DNA of 35,613 nt from Planctomycetota bacterium (lineage in GTDB: Bacteria; Planctomycetota; J058). Both the position numbers and the translations under genes were made by a program. Positions 31,660 to 35,613 of this stretch are shown in pieces (within the stretch, counting starts at the first letter, position 1; each line of letters opens with the position of its first letter). Under the pieces are notes generated by a model, which was not told the origin of the DNA, made no database searches, and was given only the letters and a program-made list of their open reading frames with translations. The stretch is from NCBI GenBank assembly GCA_003695705.1, contig RFHU01000040.1:1-35613 (forward strand). The letters are read 5' to 3'.

Positions 31660-33759
31660 TCAGCCCGATTCGTGGAATGGGTTTCGGTGGGGATCGAGTT
31701 CTTCGGAGGTGGTCAGCTCGCCGAGGGAGAAGTCCTGTCCGAGGGCCTTGCCGATCTTGTCGCGGCTCCAGGTGCCTGTCTTCTCCGCGTGGCGCACTGC
31801 CTCTCGGGTCCACTGCGCGCCCGAGGCTTCGTCCCCCGAGTCGGCGAGGTCGAATTCGTCCACCGCGACGACTTTCCGCAGTCCGGTGGTGAGGAGAACC
31901 TGCTTTTGGACGCGCGTCACCGCGTCGACGAGCGCTCGCGGAGAAGAGGGGCGAATGGCCGGCGACTTGGAGAGGAGCTGCAGGATGAGCTCGGCGAGGG
32001 GGGTGGGGACGGCGAGCTCTCGCGGCGGAGGGGGCGGCTTCTGCTTGAGGTGCAAGAGGAGGGTTTCGCGGGGGTCGCGGCCGCGGAAGGGCGGTTGTCC
32101 GCAGACCATTTCGTAGAGCAGTACCCCGATGGCGTACATGTCGCTGGCCAGGTCTGGCTCGCGCTTCTTCTCTTGCATCACCTCGGGTGCCAAGTAGCTC
32201 GGGTGCCCGAAGTACATGCCGTACTGGCCGTAGTTCGCCGCCAGCGCCGAGGCGCTGGCGAAGCCCAGGTCCGCCAAGCGCGCCTTCCCTGCCTCGGTGA
32301 CGTAGACCTTCTCGGGGCGAATGTCTCCGTGCGAGAGGGTGCGCCCGTCCGCTATGGCCGCGAGGGCCTGGGCGAGGGTCTTGGTGATGCCCAGCGCCTT
32401 GGAGAAGTTCAGGCGGCCCTCGGCGCGGAGGACCGAGCGGAGGGTGCGCCCCTCCGCGCGGTCCATGACCACGACGTCGCGGCCGCCAACCCGGACCACG
32501 TGCCGGACGTTGACCAAGGTGGAGTGCTCCACCGACTGGGCGCGGCGGAGCTGGCCGAGGATCTGCTCGAGCAGGTCGGGGTAGCGCTCGAAGCGGCGCG
32601 TCACCACCTTCACGACCCGCTCGGTCGGGTCGCCCTCCACCCAGCCGCGGTAGGAGGCGCCGACGGGGCCGCGCGCCAGCTTCTCGCCTAGCTTGACCTT
32701 GACCTGCGCGTGGGGGTCGAAGGGCTCCTGCGCGGCGGCCTGGGCGGGCTCGGGCTCGGGTTCGGCCTCGGCCTCGGGGCGAAGCTCTTGCTGCTCGAGG
32801 AGCCCGCTGGCGTAGAGCTCGTCGAGGGCGGGGGTTTCGACCACGGCGGAGGCCTTGACGACCTTCGACTCCGACCAGTTCTCCGGGGGCTTTGCGCGGA
32901 CGGCGGCTTCGCGTTCCCAGCTCCCGCTGGACACGGTGGCCCGGTCCACCGGGAAGGGGCCGGGCTTGCCCAAAAGTTCGTAGAGCGAGTTGACGACGGC
33001 CATTCCGTCCGCGTAGCGCTCGGCCGGGCGCTTCGCGGTCATGCGCAGCATCCAGCGCGCGAGGCTGGGGGTCACCTCGGAGCTGTGCGTGGGCGGCGGC
33101 AGAGGACGCTCGAGGTGCGCGTGGAGCTGCGCCGTGGGATCGCCGGGGAAGGGGAGCTCCCCGTTGACGAGCTGGTAGAAGAGCACGCCGAGGGCGTAGA
33201 CGTCGGTTCGCGTGGTCGGCTGGTAGAGGCCTTCCTGAATCGCTTCGGGAGCCAAGTAGCCGGGATGCCCGAAGGTGAGTCCGTACTGGCCGTACCCTGC
33301 GGCAAGGCATGAGGCGCGAAACTGGCCCAGGTCGAGCACCGCGGCGCCCGCCTGGGGGTCGAAGGCGACCTTCTCGGGACGGAGGTCCCCCACGGCCAGG
33401 CCGCGCTGGTGGGCGTGGGCGAGGCACAGGCCCACGTCGCGGGCGATGCGCAGAGCGAGTTGGACGTCCAACGGACGGCGCCGTTCGAGCAGACGGGCCA
33501 GGGTCTCCCCGCGCAGAGGGGCGTAGAGGACCACGTCGCGGTCTTCGTAGCGGGTGACCGCAATGGTTTCGACGGCGTTCGGGTTGCGGAAGCCGACGAA
33601 GCTGCGCAGGTCCTTGAGCACCTCCTCGAGGAGGCGCTGGTTCTGGCGGAAGCGGCGGGTGATGACCTTGGCGACTGCGTGCCGGCCGTCCGCGAGGCGC
33701 GCCGCGTAGGAGGCCCCCACGGGGCCGCGACCGAGCTTCCGTCCCAAGGCGAACTGCAC
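31660..33759 (-). CDS. Protein with two tandem Ser/Thr kinase-like domains, both atypical
   Basis: The product has 699 residues. Domain 1 covers about 1-265, domain 2 about 352-620. Both have the Gly loop (LGRKLGRGPVGASY; LGEKLARGPVGASY), the ATP-binding Lys (Lys31 in AVAKVI; VVKVV) and DLG in place of DFG. In the catalytic loop, canonical HRDLKPEN is VGDLRPEK (Asp125, Lys130) and HGDIRPEK (Asp479, Lys484): the Asp remains but the Mg-binding Asn is Lys. Both share a YGQYG-x2-FGHP activation segment and YLAPE. Each is followed by a similar tail (W-x-RE, then WS-x-x-K), so a whole unit was duplicated. The start is a GTG at 33759 without a Shine-Dalgarno; TACCCT eight bases upstream could give a leaderless message. 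Activity is uncertain. Confidence 0.85.
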   Translation of the reverse strand: MQFALGRKLGRGPVGASYAARLADGRHAVAKVITRRFRQNQRLLEEVLKDLRSFVGFRNPNAVETIAVTRYEDRDVVLYAPLRGETLARLLERRRPLDVQLALRIARDVGLCLAHAHQRGLAVGDLRPEKVAFDPQAGAAVLDLGQFRASCLAAGYGQYGLTFGHPGYLAPEAIQEGLYQPTTRTDVYALGVLFYQLVNGELPFPGDPTAQLHAHLERPLPPPTHSSEVTPSLARWMLRMTAKRPAERYADGMAVVNSLYELLGKPGPFPVDRATVSSGSWEREAAVRAKPPENWSESKVVKASAVVETPALDELYASGLLEQQELRPEAEAEPEPEPAQAAAQEPFDPHAQVKVKLGEKLARGPVGASYRGWVEGDPTERVVKVVTRRFERYPDLLEQILGQLRRAQSVEHSTLVNVRHVVRVGGRDVVVMDRAEGRTLRSVLRAEGRLNFSKALGITKTLAQALAAIADGRTLSHGDIRPEKVYVTEAGKARLADLGFASASALAANYGQYGMYFGHPSYLAPEVMQEKKREPDLASDMYAIGVLLYEMVCGQPPFRGRDPRETLLLHLKQKPPPPPRELAVPTPLAELILQLLSKSPAIRPSSPRALVDAVTRVQKQVLLTTGLRKVVAVDEFDLADSGDEASGAQWTREAVRHAEKTGTWSRDKIGKALGQDFSLGELTTSEELDPHRNPFHESG

Positions 33760-33821
33760 GCACCCAGGGTATTCCGCGAGGCGCGTGCGAACCAGCGGGG
33801 TGCGGCGCCGGCGGCGATCCC

Positions 33822-35613
33822 TCAGCGTTCGCCGAGCAGGCGCTCGACTCGCTCTCGCGCGGGGTCGCCTGGGGGAGCCACCTGCAGGTAGGCCCGGTAG
33901 GCCTTGCGCGCGGCGGCGCGGCGTCCTTCCTCCCAGAGGAGGGTGCCGAGGTTCAGCCGGACGCGAGGGTGTCCGGGGAAGAGCCGCTCGGCGTCCTCGA
34001 GGGCGCGGAGGGCGCGGGCTCGGTCTCCGAGGCGACGGGCTGCGTCGGCGATGGCCAAGTAGACCCGGGTGTGGACCGAGGAGGCGGGGCTCTGTTGGAG
34101 GTAGCGTTCGTAGGCCTCGATGGCGCCGCGCCACGCGCCGCGAGCGCGGCGCGCGTCGCCGAGGGCGCGCCAGGCGTCGACTTCGGCGTCCGGGCGGTCT
34201 AGGAGGGAGGCGGCGAGGGATTCGGCGGCGGCGGGGTCGCCTGCGCCGATGAGGGCTGCGACGCGTCGCAGGGCCACCCGAGGTTCCTCGGGGGAGGGGT
34301 GCCCTGCAAGGACTTCGGCTTCCAGGCGATGGAGGAGGCGCCGCGCCGCGGGGGTGCGCGAGGGGGCGACCTCGGCCAGCAGGTCGGCCAGGCGAAGTCG
34401 CTGGTCGGGATCGAGTTCCTGGGGGGCATGGGCCAGGGGCAGGAGGGCCTCGGCGGCGGCGTCCCAGGCGCGGCGGGCCACGAGGCGCCCTGCGGCCTCG
34501 AGGCGTTGGCTGGGGCTGAGCCGGGCGGCGGCCGGCTCGTCGCGAGAGAGCTGCCGGGCGAGTTCGAGGAGCTGAGGAGCGTCGGCGAAGCTTCCGGCGG
34601 CGCTGAGGTGCTTGCGCGCGCTTCGGTAGTCCTTGGCGCCGAGGGAGAGCTTGCCCAGGCGGTAGTGGACCTGGGGGTCTCGGACGGGGTCCACGCCCAG
34701 GGCCGGGCCGAGCACAGCGAGACCTTTGCGCCATTCGCGGCGCGACTCGTGGTAGACCGCCAGGCTGAGGCGGGTGGCCACCGAGGCGGGGTCCAGCGCG
34801 AGGGCCTCGCGCCAGGCATGAAGGGCCTCGTCGGCCTTTCGGATCGCCCGGAGGACGTCGCCGAGCGCGCGCAGGGTGCGCGCGGTCCGCGCCTCGGCGA
34901 CGGCGCGGCGGGCGAGGGGAAGGGCGGCCGGGGCGCCGCGCAGGGCCATGCGCTCGGCCAGCGCCGCGAGCGCGTCGGCCCCGGCGGCGCTCGTCCAGCC
35001 GAGCGCCGCGGGGAGGGCCTTCGCCCCGGCGCGCTGCACCTCGGCAGGGCTCAGACCGCCTTCGCCGATGGCGGCGGCGGAAAGGGCTGCGGGGGGTGCG
35101 GCCAGAGTGGACAAGACCGCAAGCGGGTCCTCGAGGCCCAGCCGGCGGAGTGCGGCGGCGAGCTGGGGGAGTTCGCCCGCGCGCGCACGCAGTGCGCTGA
35201 GGTCGGGGGGCGGGAATCCGCAGAGGAGGAGGAGGGCGTCGTCGCCTGCCACGTAGGCCCACGGCGCTTCGGGCAGGCAGGCGAGGTGTTCCCGACGCAG
35301 GCGCGGCACGCGCCAAACGACGAGCGGGTCCGCGGCGGCGAGGTCGCTCAAGGGCGCGCGGGGGGCGGCGCGGCCTGCAAGGAGCAGGTCGCAAGGGTTC
35401 CGGCGGGCACGCAGCCAGGCTGCGAAGGGGAGGCGGCTGGACACGAGGCGAGGGTCGTCCAGGGGGCGCCCGTTGATGTAGCCGTAGAGGTCGCCGGGGT
35501 CCCGGTGCGCGGCCCACACGCCGGCGAGGGGCTCGACGACCGCGAGCCGATTCACGAAAGGAGCGGCGAGGACCGTCCCGGCGGCGACGCCTTCGTCGAG
35601 GCCGAGGAGCGCC
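33822..35613 (-). CDS. TPR-repeat protein, N-terminus beyond the window
   Basis: The reading frame is open to the right edge. A GTG at 35555 is possible, but the codons upstream of it look coding (GLDEGVAAGTVLAAPFVN), so I take the gene to begin outside. About 597 residues are visible. The first 130 form an alpha/beta region without a recognised family (for example NPCDLLLAGRAAP). From about 225 the protein is TPR-like helix pairs (DEALHAWREALALDPAS; GAIEAYERYLQQSP), ending in ERVERLLGER. No signal peptide or catalytic motif is visible. It is 62 bases upstream of the kinase-like gene on the same strand, so the two may be co-expressed and the TPRs may bind its partners. Function unknown. Confidence 0.75.
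   Translation of the reverse strand, partial: ALLGLDEGVAAGTVLAAPFVNRLAVVEPLAGVWAAHRDPGDLYGYINGRPLDDPRLVSSRLPFAAWLRARRNPCDLLLAGRAAPRAPLSDLAAADPLVVWRVPRLRREHLACLPEAPWAYVAGDDALLLLCGFPPPDLSALRARAGELPQLAAALRRLGLEDPLAVLSTLAAPPAALSAAAIGEGGLSPAEVQRAGAKALPAALGWTSAAGADALAALAERMALRGAPAALPLARRAVAEARTARTLRALGDVLRAIRKADEALHAWREALALDPASVATRLSLAVYHESRREWRKGLAVLGPALGVDPVRDPQVHYRLGKLSLGAKDYRSARKHLSAAGSFADAPQLLELARQLSRDEPAAARLSPSQRLEAAGRLVARRAWDAAAEALLPLAHAPQELDPDQRLRLADLLAEVAPSRTPAARRLLHRLEAEVLAGHPSPEEPRVALRRVAALIGAGDPAAAESLAASLLDRPDAEVDAWRALGDARRARGAWRGAIEAYERYLQQSPASSVHTRVYLAIADAARRLGDRARALRALEDAERLFPGHPRVRLNLGTLLWEEGRRAAARKAYRAYLQVAPPGDPARERVERLLGER

Noticed and set aside
35555-35613. GTG at 35555 as the start of the TPR gene
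   Set aside because: The upstream codons continue a plausible protein sequence to the window edge, so the gene most likely starts outside.
1-35613. tRNA, rRNA, insertion sequences, phage or attachment sites
   Set aside because: None was recognised. Base composition and codon use look uniform, with no sign of recent transfer.

Overview
The window is GC-rich bacterial chromosome (roughly 70% G+C by eye) with dense genes on both strands and no RNA genes, mobile elements or CRISPR array that I can see. Third codon positions are almost all G or C, so long open frames occur on every strand. I chose genes by recognisable protein families, start signals and lack of overlap. The order coaE-rho, the order ribH-nusB-ftsY, a GlnRS fused to a YqeY-like tail, and the many TPR, Ser/Thr kinase-like, FHA and pseudopilin-like proteins suggest a Planctomycetota-type or possibly Myxococcota-type bacterium. 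That placement is an inference and no rRNA is present to settle it.

Layout. 1-5437: the 5' end of a Rieske [2Fe-2S] oxygenase (minus) lies head to head with a 1669-residue TPR protein that carries an internal C39-like cysteine peptidase domain. 5447-8870: a GH3-family acyl-adenylating enzyme (minus) is divergent from gltX. 9007-11781: two proteins share a YbjN-like N-terminal pattern, and the second adds a membrane segment and HEAT-like repeats. 11819-14784 (minus): a zinc-ribbon/pseudopilin-like membrane protein, then glnS with a YqeY tail. 14785-15219 is a 435-base stretch without a gene. 15220-16430 (minus): two small genes that together look like an RdgC protein split in two, divergent from a long prkA (16696-18951). 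19086-21342: two translationally coupled RNA-modification enzymes (SpoU methyltransferase, RluA-type pseudouridine synthase), then a half-size GDT1/UPF0016 membrane protein. 21365-24364 (minus): FHA membrane protein, rho, coaE.

24371-24664 is the best regulatory region. It holds divergent sigma70-like promoters for coaE and for the gene at 24665, the latter next to a perfect inverted repeat. The gene at 24665 encodes a membrane-anchored coiled-coil protein ending in a BRCT-like domain, an unusual architecture. 26133-28844 (minus): an M20 metallopeptidase and purD. 28993-30928: ribH-nusB-ftsY, joined by 4-base start/stop overlaps. 31056-35613 (minus): a small zinc-ribbon membrane protein, a protein with two kinase-like domains that both lack the canonical Mg-binding Asn, and a TPR protein running off the right edge.

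How the genes work together. Much of the window is housekeeping: translation (gltX, glnS, two RNA modifiers), transcription control (rho, nusB), cofactor and purine synthesis (coaE, ribH, purD) and protein targeting (ftsY). Interspersed are signalling and scaffold proteins: PrkA, FHA, tandem kinase-like domains, TPR and HEAT proteins. The strongest candidates for something undescribed are the membrane coiled-coil/BRCT protein with its palindrome-flanked promoter, the split RdgC pair beside prkA, and the tandem atypical kinase protein.
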